This document shows positions 18,701 to 27,563 of a stretch of DNA of 64,000 nucleotides, one piece after another (positions within the stretch are counted from its first letter, which is position 1; each line of letters opens with the position of its first letter). The notes under the pieces are model-generated. The model searched no databases, had not been told where the DNA came from, and saw nothing but the letters and a program-made list of their open reading frames with translations. The translations under genes were made by a program, and so were the position numbers. Origin of the DNA: Paenibacillus prosopidis (GTDB lineage: Bacteria > Bacillota > Bacilli > Paenibacillales > Paenibacillaceae); the NCBI RefSeq assembly GCF_003337375.1, contig NZ_QPJD01000016.1, positions 62,001-126,000 of the forward strand, in the 5' to 3' direction.

Positions 18701-21700
18701 CGCAAAAGGCATTTGCGACTTATCCTGTATCCTCACAAGCGCGACCGGCAAATCACCCGATATGCCCATTGGCCATAAGCCTGACTGCCCGGCTTGATTG
18801 GCGGCTATGCTGAGTGCCCGTTCTTTACGAAGAGGCGTCTGGTAAAGAAGCCTGCCTGCCATCGTATGAAACTGGGCAGCTTCCATAGCGCTTAGATGCT
18901 GGTGCCTCAGATCGATCCGGCTGTGTGTCCAAGCCAGTTGGAACGCACGCTCGACCTGCTGCTCGCTGCACAAGCTTGCCGACACGTCCAAAGCTTCTTC
19001 ACGGCTGTCCGCCACACCGGTAGCCGAGAACAGCTTGACTGTCTCCCCCGGCCTGATCGAAATACGGCGGCGCATCACAAAAGCAGGATCAAGCACAGCG
19101 CCGACCGTACCGGAGAGCCGGCATTCCAGGCTCACCGGGTAGGAGATGGTGTGACCTCTGCCGATAAAGCAGGAACGGTCCGTTTCATATTCGACTGATC
19201 CAAGCGCATCACAACCTAATGACAGACTGTGTACCGCCCACTTCGGTCTCTCCTTGATATCGCGGGGCCGACGGACGGCAAGCAGACATTCCGCTTCAGC
19301 GTCATATTCAGTCTGGACGAACAGCTTGCTGAAGGCGGGATGCGCCTCGTCCGCGGCGGGCGGAGCAAGTGCAATTTCCAAATAGGTTGTTACCTCTACA
19401 ACCCGGGCATCCGCACCTGTATTCGTCAAGGACAAGCGGCGAAGCTCGGCGTTTTGATCGGGCGGCACACAAATTTCCAGCGTCGAAGCAATATAACCGT
19501 TCCGCCCTGTAAAACACGCTTTATCTAAAGCAAACTGCGCTTTTTGCTCCTCCAAAGCCATTCGGCAGGGTTCAAAAGCGGGTGACCAGACAGCATTGGT
19601 CGATACGTCCCGTATATAAATGCAGTTTCCCGGTGTCTCCGCCACAGGGTCCTCATGCCAGCGGGATACCGCCAATCCGCCGTACCGGGTAAATCCTCCC
19701 CCGGTATCGGATATGACGCTTGTAAACGACCCGTTGGATAGCACGCATACCTCGGGAATCTCGCGAGGTTTGATAAATTCCCTTAGAGGAATTCGGGTGC
19801 CCGTAAGAGGCTCCTTTGTCCGCTCCAACAATGGCTTGGCCGCATTTTTTATAATAGCAGGACGTTCAGGTATACGCTCCTGCAGCAGCAGCTCTGCCGC
19901 CTGTACGCGCTTATCCGCATGAAAACGGTCGATCATCGTGCGGGGCAGCAGCAGATTGCTTATGGTAAGAAGGCTCATTCCGATGTGGTGAGCCATAAAG
20001 CTGCGCACGATAATATAGCTCGTATCTTCCGGCATACGCTGGGCGGTGCAATCAATCGCTTCATAAAAGCCATACTTGCCTTTGGCGCCCATCTCTTCCA
20101 TCCGTTTCAGAGAAGCAAGCGAATCCCCCAGTTGAATGGGAAGTGCCATAACTGCCGCGTAAGGCGCGAGAACGAGATCGTTCTCAAGTCCGCGCTGTAA
20201 CCCGAGTCCCGGTACGCCGAATGCGCGGTACTGGTAATTCATTTGATAATCGAAAGCGTGATAACCTGATTCGGAAATGCCAAATGGAACTCCCCGCTGC
20301 CGCGCATATTCAATCTGACGCTTGACGACTCCATTATAAGTTGCATCCCAAATCGAATGACGGTAGGTTCGCATCAGGAGTGATGGCATCAAATATTCAA
20401 ACATTGTGCCCGACCATGATAATAGCGTCGGGTGCTTGCCCGACTTTGCCATCGCCCTTCCGAGCCTAAACCAATGCGATACCGGCGCTTGCCCGAACGC
20501 AATCGCAAGAAAACTCGCCTGCCGGGCTTCAGAAGCAAGCAGGTCGTACAAGATCTCTTCCCGGCGGTCCAAAGCGGCATGAAACCCAAGCGTAAACAGC
20601 TCGGCACGATCATCATACAAGGGACGAAAATCAGTGCCGGTAACGATTGTTTCGATGCGGTCAACAAGCGCTTCGGCCCAATGCAGAAGCTCACTCCCGG
20701 CATCATGCTCTCCATCCTGCTTTGCCCATTCAAGAACGCCCTGCTTCAGCGCAATCAAATAGGCGACAAAATTGCCGGAATCGACGGTTGATACGTAGAG
20801 TGGAGGTAAGGGCCGCAGCGACTGCGTATCGTACCAGTTGTACAAATGGCCGAACCTTTTCTCCATTTTCTCAATCGTTCCGATCGTTCGTTCAACGCGG
20901 GCAAGCATGCCTCGCGTATCAATGAAACCGAAATCCCTTGCGGCTAAGGTACAGGCGAGCAGAAGCCCGATATTGGTCGGGGATGTCCGGTGGGCGACGC
21001 CGTTCGGCGGCTCCAGCTGCACATTGTCCGGCGGAAGCCAGTTATCGCTTTCCACAGCAAAATCTTCATAATATGCCCACATCTGCGCCGCCAATTGCCG
21101 CAGTTCTTTTCCTTCCGTCTCCGAAGGCCTATTATGCGTAAAGGACGGAGAGCCGTTAAGCCAGCGAACAACAAAGGGCGCGAGCAGCCAGAGCGCAGCG
21201 ATCGTCAATCCGCAAGCCCTCAAAGCACCGCCAGCAAACATCAAGGCGGCGGCCCCAAACAGAACACTTAGCGTATGACCGCTCCAAATCCCTGAAATGG
21301 CCGATGCCGGTGCGCTCCTGCTGCGCCGTTCCACTTCGGCAGAGCTTGTCCATTCAAGCAGGTTCCTTTTGCTGACCGCAAGCCTGTATAACGTTCTTGC
21401 AATGGCATCAACCATCACAACCGTCTGATAAGGAAGCGTGACAAGCTGAACAAGCGATTGCCCGAACGCAGTCAGAAGAATACCCGGTCTGCGATTAAGC
21501 CGGCTTAGCGCAAACAAGGCCCGAATGAGCGGCAGTCCGAGCGTCACCAGCCCCGCAGACATGAGCACTGCTCCTGCAGCGCCGGATATAAACATGCTGG
21601 CCGCGAGCAGGATAAATACGGCGGGTTGAACGAGGCTTCGCCGCATATTGTCGATAATCTGCCAGCGGGTAAGCAAGGACAGATCAATCGGCTTCAGAAC

Positions 21701-24082
21701 GCCGCAGCGGTCGTGCTTACTGAAAGCAATCCAGCAAAGCAGCTGCCAATCGCCCCGTACCCACCGGTGCAGACGCTGTTGGTAAGCTTGAAAGGTGACC
21801 GGGTGACCGTCAACAACCTCAATGTCCGACAGCAGCCCGCCCCTTAGAAAACCGCCTTCCAGCAAATCGTGGCTGAGCACGGAATTTTCCGGTATCCGGT
21901 CATTCAACACCTGCTTAAAAGCGGCAACGTCGAATATTCCTTTTCCAGTAAAAATACCTTGTCCGAATGCATCCTGATAGGGATCGGACATCGCAAACGA
22001 ATACGGATCGATACCGGGCTTTCCTGACCACAGCCTTGCCAGACGGGAAGACGATACCGAGTCGTAGCTGATGCCGACGCGCGGCTGAAGCACCCCATAG
22101 CCTTCCGAAACGCGTGTACCGCTGGCATTCAAGCGCGCACGGTTATATGGCAGATGCATCGTACCGACCATCCGGGCGGCCGCACCAACCGGCAGCTCCG
22201 TATCCGCATCAAGCGTAATGACATACTTGTAGCGCGTAATCGCCGAGCAGTCGCCGACGATGCAATTGCAGCTTGTGTCGCTTCCACCGCTTAGCAGCTC
22301 GACAAATTCGACAAGCTTACCCCGCTTGCGCTCCCATCCCATCCAGACCTGTTCCGATTCATTCCATTTGCGGTCGCGCTGAAAAAGATAGAATGGACCC
22401 GTTCCGGTATCGGGATCGCCATACTTTCGGTTAAGCGACTCGATACGGCTGCGCGCCGCGCTGGTGATCCGCTCATCTGACTCTTCATGCTCGGCTGAAG
22501 CATCCGCGAAATCTCCGAGCAGAGCGAAACCCATATTCGGGTCAAAGTTCGCCAAATAATGAAGCTCCAGCCTGTCCGCCATTTCCTCTGCTTCTTCCGG
22601 CTTTGACCAGATTACAGGTATAACCGTTATCGTCGCAGCGTCCTCGGCAATGCCGCTCGCATAATCATATCTAAGCAACGGCTGTGTGACGTATAGCTTT
22701 CCGATTAACCCATGAACGACCGTTACCGCCCATTCGCTGACCGGAATCGAGAGCGCAAGGGCAGCCGCCGTCCAAGCTCCGATGCTGATGGCCGCTTGAT
22801 TCGCGGCCGCCGCGCTCCAAAGTGTCACAGCGAGAAAGGCTGCAAAAAAAACAGTCAATATGGCTAAATAGGCGCCAATCCTAGGGCGAAGACGAATCGT
22901 CCATGAAAGCCGCTTCGGCTCTACACATTCACGAACCGCGCCCAGCAGCTCCTTATTCCCTATCCGGTCAAGCAAATAGTAAGCAGCAAAAGCTTGACGA
23001 GGCGGCAATGCGTCCGTTCGAGCCACAGTCCCTTCAGGTTCGGTAGCTTTCGGGCGGTATGTATCAGCATCGGAATGCCTGTTTGCCAAAGCGATGGCTT
23101 GCTGCGCAATCACATTTTCCGGCATGCCGTATATGCGGGCTAACCGCTCGACTTGACCCCGCAGGGTGGCGCGGCTCTTCTCGTCCATAAGCGGATAGGT
23201 TCCGGCATGCTCCTCGTTCAATGTGTGTTCCACTACGCTCATCCGTTCGAAAAGCGGGTCCCATCTAGTACGGGACAACGTGCGAAGCGATTGAATGAGG
23301 TGTCCGGCTGTCAGTTCATACGACGCTTGCAGCTGATGCTCATAAAGAATGATGCGGCTCAAGCTTTCAGCATCATTATCCAGCTTGCAGAGCAGCCAGC
23401 TGCGTACCTCTCCCGCTTCTTCAGCCCATTCATTCAAATGGCTGACCAAATGCACGATAACCGGAGCTGACAGCGGCATATGCTGGCCGGCCTTTTCTAG
23501 AGCGTTAGTTATTTTTCCGGCATCCGGCTTTGTATCGCCCTCCACGAACGGCTCCAGCAGCTTGTCTATTTCGAGACAAGCCTGCCGCCGCTCCCTGACC
23601 GCTCCCATCACTTCGGCCAATTTACCGATAATGGCAATCCGAAGCATCAAAGGCATCGACCACACTTCGGCGATCGTGAGCACAGCGACCTCCTGATAGG
23701 CATTTGAGAAGCGGACAAACGCGTCAACATCAAGCATTCCGTCAACCCGATCCACATACTCGGAGCACAGCGACAAGACGCGCGGCTCCTTTCCCTTCAG
23801 CTGCCGGGGCAGTTGACTGGAAAATCTCCTTGTCAATTCTGACTGAACCGTAAATGCTTCGGATTCGACTAAATCGGCATGATCTAACAGCCATTGCTCA
23901 GCAGGCTGAAAACATGGCGCGCCATCCTGCTTGAGCTCCGACGCGAACTCTCGCAGCTTATCCAAGTTTCGGCGAAAGGTCCGCCACATTGGGGCAGACG
24001 AACGAAAGACAGCTTTTCCGGGATGATGAATAAGAGCCAGTTCACGCGCTTTTTGCTCAAGTTGCTCGGTCGTTGGAATCAT
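15731..24082 (-). CDS. Cyclic beta-1,2-glucan synthase-like enzyme (GT84/GH94, NdvB-like)
   Basis: Giant membrane enzyme expected to build, cyclise and trim beta-1,2-glucans from UDP-glucose. Numbering here is from a start 15 codons upstream of the chosen one. Residues 1-400 are a soluble N-terminal region. Membrane helices lie near 410-470. The glycosyltransferase domain has DAD at about 641 (VITLDADTELP), HDLLEGG near 753 and QQRLHRW near 785. More helices follow to about 960, then a glycoamylase-like domain (ISESGYHAFDYQMNYQYRAF). A tandem GH94 phosphorylase-like half ends with GIGDWNDGMN and YPPGIRENGAQYTHG. Length (2783 aa) matches rhizobial NdvB. The chosen ATG has AAGGGGGAG upstream. 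A 12-base palindrome TTACTTAAGTAA sits at 24183. Monocistronic. Confidence 0.9.
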   Translation of the reverse strand: MIPTTEQLEQKARELALIHHPGKAVFRSSAPMWRTFRRNLDKLREFASELKQDGAPCFQPAEQWLLDHADLVESEAFTVQSELTRRFSSQLPRQLKGKEPRVLSLCSEYVDRVDGMLDVDAFVRFSNAYQEVAVLTIAEVWSMPLMLRIAIIGKLAEVMGAVRERRQACLEIDKLLEPFVEGDTKPDAGKITNALEKAGQHMPLSAPVIVHLVSHLNEWAEEAGEVRSWLLCKLDNDAESLSRIILYEHQLQASYELTAGHLIQSLRTLSRTRWDPLFERMSVVEHTLNEEHAGTYPLMDEKSRATLRGQVERLARIYGMPENVIAQQAIALANRHSDADTYRPKATEPEGTVARTDALPPRQAFAAYYLLDRIGNKELLGAVRECVEPKRLSWTIRLRPRIGAYLAILTVFFAAFLAVTLWSAAAANQAAISIGAWTAAALALSIPVSEWAVTVVHGLIGKLYVTQPLLRYDYASGIAEDAATITVIPVIWSKPEEAEEMADRLELHYLANFDPNMGFALLGDFADASAEHEESDERITSAARSRIESLNRKYGDPDTGTGPFYLFQRDRKWNESEQVWMGWERKRGKLVEFVELLSGGSDTSCNCIVGDCSAITRYKYVITLDADTELPVGAAARMVGTMHLPYNRARLNASGTRVSEGYGVLQPRVGISYDSVSSSRLARLWSGKPGIDPYSFAMSDPYQDAFGQGIFTGKGIFDVAAFKQVLNDRIPENSVLSHDLLEGGFLRGGLLSDIEVVDGHPVTFQAYQQRLHRWVRGDWQLLCWIAFSKHDRCGVLKPIDLSLLTRWQIIDNMRRSLVQPAVFILLAASMFISGAAGAVLMSAGLVTLGLPLIRALFALSRLNRRPGILLTAFGQSLVQLVTLPYQTVVMVDAIARTLYRLAVSKRNLLEWTSSAEVERRSRSAPASAISGIWSGHTLSVLFGAAALMFAGGALRACGLTIAALWLLAPFVVRWLNGSPSFTHNRPSETEGKELRQLAAQMWAYYEDFAVESDNWLPPDNVQLEPPNGVAHRTSPTNIGLLLACTLAARDFGFIDTRGMLARVERTIGTIEKMEKRFGHLYNWYDTQSLRPLPPLYVSTVDSGNFVAYLIALKQGVLEWAKQDGEHDAGSELLHWAEALVDRIETIVTGTDFRPLYDDRAELFTLGFHAALDRREEILYDLLASEARQASFLAIAFGQAPVSHWFRLGRAMAKSGKHPTLLSWSGTMFEYLMPSLLMRTYRHSIWDATYNGVVKRQIEYARQRGVPFGISESGYHAFDYQMNYQYRAFGVPGLGLQRGLENDLVLAPYAAVMALPIQLGDSLASLKRMEEMGAKGKYGFYEAIDCTAQRMPEDTSYIIVRSFMAHHIGMSLLTISNLLLPRTMIDRFHADKRVQAAELLLQERIPERPAIIKNAAKPLLERTKEPLTGTRIPLREFIKPREIPEVCVLSNGSFTSVISDTGGGFTRYGGLAVSRWHEDPVAETPGNCIYIRDVSTNAVWSPAFEPCRMALEEQKAQFALDKACFTGRNGYIASTLEICVPPDQNAELRRLSLTNTGADARVVEVTTYLEIALAPPAADEAHPAFSKLFVQTEYDAEAECLLAVRRPRDIKERPKWAVHSLSLGCDALGSVEYETDRSCFIGRGHTISYPVSLECRLSGTVGAVLDPAFVMRRRISIRPGETVKLFSATGVADSREEALDVSASLCSEQQVERAFQLAWTHSRIDLRHQHLSAMEAAQFHTMAGRLLYQTPLRKERALSIAANQAGQSGLWPMGISGDLPVALVRIQDKSQMPFAIKALTGHSYLRQKGIAFDLVFLIEEAGGYYQDVQDALRRAAEQTVSGSATPGGVYPVMADRLSQEQLHLLQAVARLTLRADGPSFKAQLAVRPASRKAAGLSGETNALLMARELEERNAMESLPTIEGLPPQFRLRPESAAEAVSGVSELADYSPESLEVYNGSGGFANEGREYHISMKKGKYLPAPWSNVMANPSFGCLVTELGTGYTWWRNSREFKLTPWSNDPVLDLPGEACYIRDEATGDLWSGAPSPELGKDAFETAHGFGYTSFTRQTRGFKQRMTVYVSKDDPVKFVTVELENMRDEPRSLSVAYYCNWVLGVRKQANAPYIISEWNEDTHSLLARNAYQETFRDSVAFLHMHAEKEEGGPGGEGSRFTFTADRSEFIGRSGTLASPEGMRQESFSNADGVFADSCGVIRMQLTIPPRSVRKVYVLVGADATKEAVQKHVRSYGTAESCEGALTDVKEYWSRTLNQIVVTTPNRELDLMLNGWLLYQALSCRIWARTAFYQAGGAYGFRDQLQDSLALLHTLPELTRKQILLHASHQYKEGDVQHWWHEETERGIRTRYSDDLLWLPYAVSRYIVHTGDVGVLDETAPFLTSEMLKDEEHERYEATVVSEESASVYEHCIRAIERASRFGEHGIPLMGIGDWNDGMNSVGDEGRGESVWLGWFLCEVLRKFADVCERKGDSERAVLYRARKDSIAEALNKHAWDGEWYRRARTDDGAWLGSVRNEECRIDAIAQSWSVISGAAPQERARQAMQSFDRELVDRDLSVGRLLTPPFDRTDPTPGYIQGYPPGIRENGAQYTHGVIWSIVAWCELGEGDKAVELFHMLNPVTHAQSPSEVRKYAGEPYVMAADVYTRDPVKGRAGWTWYTGASGWMYQAGIEWILGLRRESDKLFVRPNIPADWPSYSVQYRYGNSIYHITVRTNGALKDHAEGVTIDGKPVEQEPATGKVAGESAYIQLVDDGQEHEVEVVLPFLRSKTSAGIT

Positions 24083-24303
24083 AGGCTCCCCCTTAATCCG
24101 TGAGTCATTACTATAGTCAAGAATCATTCAAACCTTGACTAACCCTGAACTTATCCGCAGATTTAACCACGACGTTCAAGGCTTACTTAAGTAATATCTC
24201 CAAATTATCGGAAAATTATGTGAGTATCGCCTATTTCATCCTTTCATGAGCTGTCCGCTTTCTTTGAGATTGTCACGGTTGGAGTGTTTTTCTACAAATC
24301 AAA

Positions 24304-24350
24304 ACGCGGGGTGTCATAAAAGATCATCGATCTTATATGACACCCCGCGT
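24304..24350. terminator. Strong hairpin between glucan synthase promoter and next gene
   Basis: ACGCGGGGTGTCATA pairs with 24336-24350, with an inner AAGATC/GATCTT stem. There is no T-run on the plus side. On the minus strand it is followed by TTTTGATTTG, so it may end transcripts from the coiled-coil gene. Confidence 0.6.
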
Positions 24351-24510
24351 CGTCTGATAGGCGAATCATTATTTTTTATCTACTACACCTCTTGATTCGG
24401 GTTCCAGATCTAAGTCCCATCATCACGGGCAACGTTCTCAATATGACGGGAAAATCCCGCCCTAATGTCCGCATCCGCCTGCCGCTTGATAGGCCAATAT
24501 TATTTTTTGT
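24351..24510 (-). repeat. Duplicated 3' gene end plus short remnant
   Basis: About 32 bases at 24351-24383 and 24480-24511 are similar. Both include the reverse-complemented stop and VDKK codons of the neighbouring small gene. Between them, on the minus strand, lies a protein-like scrap (RQADADIRAGFSRHIENVAR, then IWNPNQEV) broken by one in-frame stop. This looks like the decayed tail of another gene. Confidence 0.45.
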
Positions 24511-24853
24511 CCACTTGAAGAAGCTTTACGGACTTTGTTGCAAAGGTATCCTTTATCTTTTCTTCCGTAATGACATTCAGCTTAATCAAGCTTGCAATTT
24601 TGGAGGAATCCGGCTTGGAAAGCATGCGCCAGATATCGGGATCCGGCAGTGCTTCATAAAGCTTGTTATCATCGTATTCTTTCCGCTCTTGGATGACAAT
24701 TTTCACTTTGTGGCTGCCGATCTCCAGTTCATTAACATCCTGCTCTGCACAATAGGATATAATTTCGTTGCGCAGCTCAGTCAGTTCTTGCTCTATTTCT
24801 TTTTGCTTTTGCTTTTGCTTGTAATATCTTTGCACGATCTTGTCCAACATCAT
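24500..24853 (-). CDS. Small coiled-coil protein of unknown function
   Basis: A product of 117 aa. The first 40 residues are a charged coiled coil (YYKQKQKQKEIEQELTELRN). A small domain follows with EIGSHKVKIVIQERKEYDDN, then LPDPDIWRMLSKPDSSKIASLIKLN. I cannot name the family, although the layout resembles small accessory proteins that bind DNA or phage components. The ATG chosen has AGGAGG 6 bases upstream; a start 5 codons earlier would place the ribosome site inside the gene. No membrane segment. It lies downstream of the UDG-like gene on the same strand, with about 70 bases between. Confidence 0.7.
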   Translation of the reverse strand: MMLDKIVQRYYKQKQKQKEIEQELTELRNEIISYCAEQDVNELEIGSHKVKIVIQERKEYDDNKLYEALPDPDIWRMLSKPDSSKIASLIKLNVITEEKIKDTFATKSVKLLQVDKK

Positions 24854-24922
24854 CACACTCCTCCTCATAAAACATATTTATGCGGAGTGAAGCATTTTAA
24901 GACAAAAACGGTACCGCTTTAT

Positions 24923-25648
24923 TCAACTAAACCAAGCTTCGATCTGCTGCTTTAGCTTCGCCTTGCTTTGTTCAAACTGTTTTATCCGGTGGCCGTTGGC
25001 ACCCGAAGGATGGGGCATGTCAAACAAGCATCTCTCTTCATTGACCCAACCTTTGTGGGCAAACGCTCGGATCACTTCAGAGACGGATTTACCCAACGGT
25101 ATGACAAGCGCGTCCTTTACCGCCGTCAATTCCGGTAAAAGTATACTCTCCGCATAATGATAAAGCGTCTCCGATTTCAGAATGGCAGGGTTATGCCCTG
25201 TATAGTTTTTTCCTTTACGAAAAACGGGGTATCTAATAACCGATGTCGTATGCAGCAAATCTCTGCGCTCTTCAAACAAAGCCCCGCTATTGTCGATTCC
25301 GATTGCGCCTGGCAGCCCGATATCATTCAGCATTTCGATTAAGTTTTTTCTCATGGAGCCTGCAAAGCTGGCAAGCTTCTTCGCATTTTTATCAATCTGC
25401 CAGGGTGATACGCCTGCTATTAAGTCAGCTCTTGCGCTTCTGAACGCCAGCTGCATTTGAGTAAATCCTGGGGTAATGCCGACAATCATCACTTTCGCCT
25501 GCTCATTGACGTAATCATAGGGTACATAATAAATCGACAAATCACCCTTCTCCTGTAAAAGGAAGTCCTTGACGAATAGATGTTCCTTGGACAAGCTTCC
25601 GGATGCTAATGACAATATAGCGTCTTTGTAATTTTCAATTTGACTCAA
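24923..25648 (-). CDS. Uracil-DNA glycosylase-superfamily protein
   Basis: Belongs to the UDG fold by its two end motifs: VMIVGITPGFTQMQ at about 53-66, in the place of the water-activating GxxPG motif, and MPHPSGANGHR near 211-221, in the place of the HPS minor-groove loop. Length 241 aa. The classic catalytic Asp/Asn after GITPG is replaced by Phe-Thr, so excision activity is uncertain. It may act on another base or in another role. No neighbour points to a repair operon. The start ATG is weakly supported, and the membrane phosphodiesterase stop lies just upstream. Confidence 0.7.
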   Translation of the reverse strand: MSQIENYKDAILSLASGSLSKEHLFVKDFLLQEKGDLSIYYVPYDYVNEQAKVMIVGITPGFTQMQLAFRSARADLIAGVSPWQIDKNAKKLASFAGSMRKNLIEMLNDIGLPGAIGIDNSGALFEERRDLLHTTSVIRYPVFRKGKNYTGHNPAILKSETLYHYAESILLPELTAVKDALVIPLGKSVSEVIRAFAHKGWVNEERCLFDMPHPSGANGHRIKQFEQSKAKLKQQIEAWFS

Positions 25649-25674
25649 ATCATTCAGGCTCCTTGCTTGGATGG

Positions 25675-27462
25675 CTAGAGATCAAGCTCTACCATATTTT
25701 GCGCGCGTGCGGGATAGTCGGTAATGATGCCGTCAATATCGAATTTTAATACCTCTTTTAAATCCCGTTCGCTATTGACCGTCCATACCCAGACCTCGCG
25801 GCCGTTCTTGTGTGCCCGCTCAATCAGCTGCCGCGTCAATATCGCTTGCTCAACCGTATAGAAGTCTACATCCAGAAGCGATAAATCACCGATAGCAAAA
25901 TACAAAATTTGCCCGATCTTTATCTCGGGATTGAGCTGTCTAACCTGCTTCAGGGACTCTCTGTCCAGGGATTGAATATAGCATTCTTCAACCATATCGA
26001 ACTCCTCGATGAGCTCTACCACCTTGCGGGCGAGCTCTTCTCCAGGACCGTATGACTTAAGGTCAATAATCAGCTTTGCCTTCCCCTTCGCTTCATAAAG
26101 CGCCTCGGCAAGCATCGGAATTCGCTCCGGCTCTACTGACTTGTTTAATCGGCTGCCAATGTTCACCATTGTAAGCTCATCGAAGGTAAGGTCCTTCACC
26201 CGCATCTGCAATCCCGCCATCCGCCTGAGGTTGTAATCATGATGGAGCACCACAACCCCATCCTTCGTCAGCTGCGCGTCAATCTCAACGGCATCAACCC
26301 CGTTTTCAATGGCCGCACGAATGGCGCGGAGCGAATTTTCTGGAGCTTCGCGCGTATCGCCGCGGTGGGAGGAGAGCAGGACGTTCCATTTTACATAGAC
26401 CAGAGTATCGCTAGCCGCGTAGCTAACAAGCAGTGCCAAGACCAGATAGAAGGTCACAATCATAGAGTACAGCACACGTTTATTTGTTTTATGCTTAAAT
26501 ATTGCCCCTACCCGCTCCTCCAGCGGACCAACCCATCGGCTTCGATAGATTTGCAGGTTATCCTCCGGCATTAAACCGCGCTTCTGGTTGAAATGATAAA
26601 ATAACCGTGTCAAAAAAATGATATTAACCGGAACGAGCAGCAGCGTAAACATATAGGTAAATACGGTTGTAATCGTCAGCGAATGGTGATCCGAGATCGC
26701 CTTCAGCACGTTTATATCGAGCCAAGAGGGAAAGTACGCAACGGAAGAGAGCGTTACAAAGCCAAGCGAAACAATAAACGTATTCAGCAAAAACAAATTA
26801 ACGAAGATCGATAACCGCTTTCCTTTGGTCAAGGCCAAGCTGCTTTTGATAGCTGCGCGGATCGATTTCCCTTCGATAATAATGTAATGGAGCACGAAGA
26901 TCCATCGCAAAATCGTATAGACCGCTGCCAGGAAAGCAATCGCATACAAAGCAAGCCTGGATACCGATGTGTCCAGAATACGGGTATTGAAAAAGATAGG
27001 AACGTTAAAAAAACCGTAAAGGGAGGATGAAAGCGGCGAATCGATGAAGGGGACAAGAAAAAGCAAAAAGAACAGCAGCTGAATAATACCGAAGCCGAAT
27101 ATTTTCGGCGTTTTCCTCAGAGTGGTTACTACGGCATCGGAAATTAAAACTTCTTTGCCGAAGTAATTTTTTTGGGCAATCGTAATAATGACTCCAAATT
27201 CAATGAAGAGTACGATGACAGCAGCCAAGCCAATGGCAATAAGACCAATAATTCCAGTGTAGCTTAGCCCAACCTTATACACCTCATTATTTAATACGAA
27301 GCCAGCCCCAACCATTCGAATGATCCGGTTGAACATATAGGACATGATCGGAACAAATACAAAGCTGGTCAGCAGCATAAATAAATATTCAAATAACAGA
27401 TGCTTCTTGTAGCTGGCGCGAAAATCACGGATACTTCTTCCGAATAGTTGAAGCATAGCCAT
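25675..27462 (-). CDS. Membrane-anchored glycerophosphodiester phosphodiesterase
   Basis: Hydrolyses glycerophosphodiesters to glycerol-3-phosphate and an alcohol; probably acts at the outer face of the membrane. The N-terminal 350 residues hold about seven or eight hydrophobic helices (the glycerophosphoryl diester phosphodiesterase membrane domain). The GDPD barrel then starts with SSHRGDTREAPENSLRA, carrying the catalytic His/Arg and Glu-Asn. VDAVEIDAQLTKDGVVVLHHD supplies the metal-binding Glu, Asp and second His. It ends with VWTVNSERDL and GIITDYPA, typical of the family. Length 595 aa is normal for this two-domain type. The first ATG and one two codons later are both possible starts. 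Downstream of a terminator, so it has its own promoter. Confidence 0.9.
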   Translation of the reverse strand: MAMLQLFGRSIRDFRASYKKHLLFEYLFMLLTSFVFVPIMSYMFNRIIRMVGAGFVLNNEVYKVGLSYTGIIGLIAIGLAAVIVLFIEFGVIITIAQKNYFGKEVLISDAVVTTLRKTPKIFGFGIIQLLFFLLFLVPFIDSPLSSSLYGFFNVPIFFNTRILDTSVSRLALYAIAFLAAVYTILRWIFVLHYIIIEGKSIRAAIKSSLALTKGKRLSIFVNLFLLNTFIVSLGFVTLSSVAYFPSWLDINVLKAISDHHSLTITTVFTYMFTLLLVPVNIIFLTRLFYHFNQKRGLMPEDNLQIYRSRWVGPLEERVGAIFKHKTNKRVLYSMIVTFYLVLALLVSYAASDTLVYVKWNVLLSSHRGDTREAPENSLRAIRAAIENGVDAVEIDAQLTKDGVVVLHHDYNLRRMAGLQMRVKDLTFDELTMVNIGSRLNKSVEPERIPMLAEALYEAKGKAKLIIDLKSYGPGEELARKVVELIEEFDMVEECYIQSLDRESLKQVRQLNPEIKIGQILYFAIGDLSLLDVDFYTVEQAILTRQLIERAHKNGREVWVWTVNSERDLKEVLKFDIDGIITDYPARAQNMVELDL

Positions 27463-27504
27463 TCATCCTGTTCATAAAGATGTTATATGCTTATTATAAA
27501 CGAG

Positions 27505-27536
27505 AAAAAACCACATCTTCAAACGATGTGGTTTTT
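27505..27536 (-). terminator. Terminator of the beta-helix gene
   Basis: AAAAACCACATC/GATGTGGTTTTT stem with a 7-base loop and U-rich tails both ways, 28 bases after the beta-helix stop. Confidence 0.85.
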
Positions 27537-27563
27537 CCGATATCGAAACGGTAGGCGCTGCTA

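Noticed and set aside
24392..24955. 187-codon plus-strand frame rich in Phe and Leu
   Set aside because: Antisense of the coiled-coil gene; the hydrophobic run is the complement of its Lys/Gln-rich helix.
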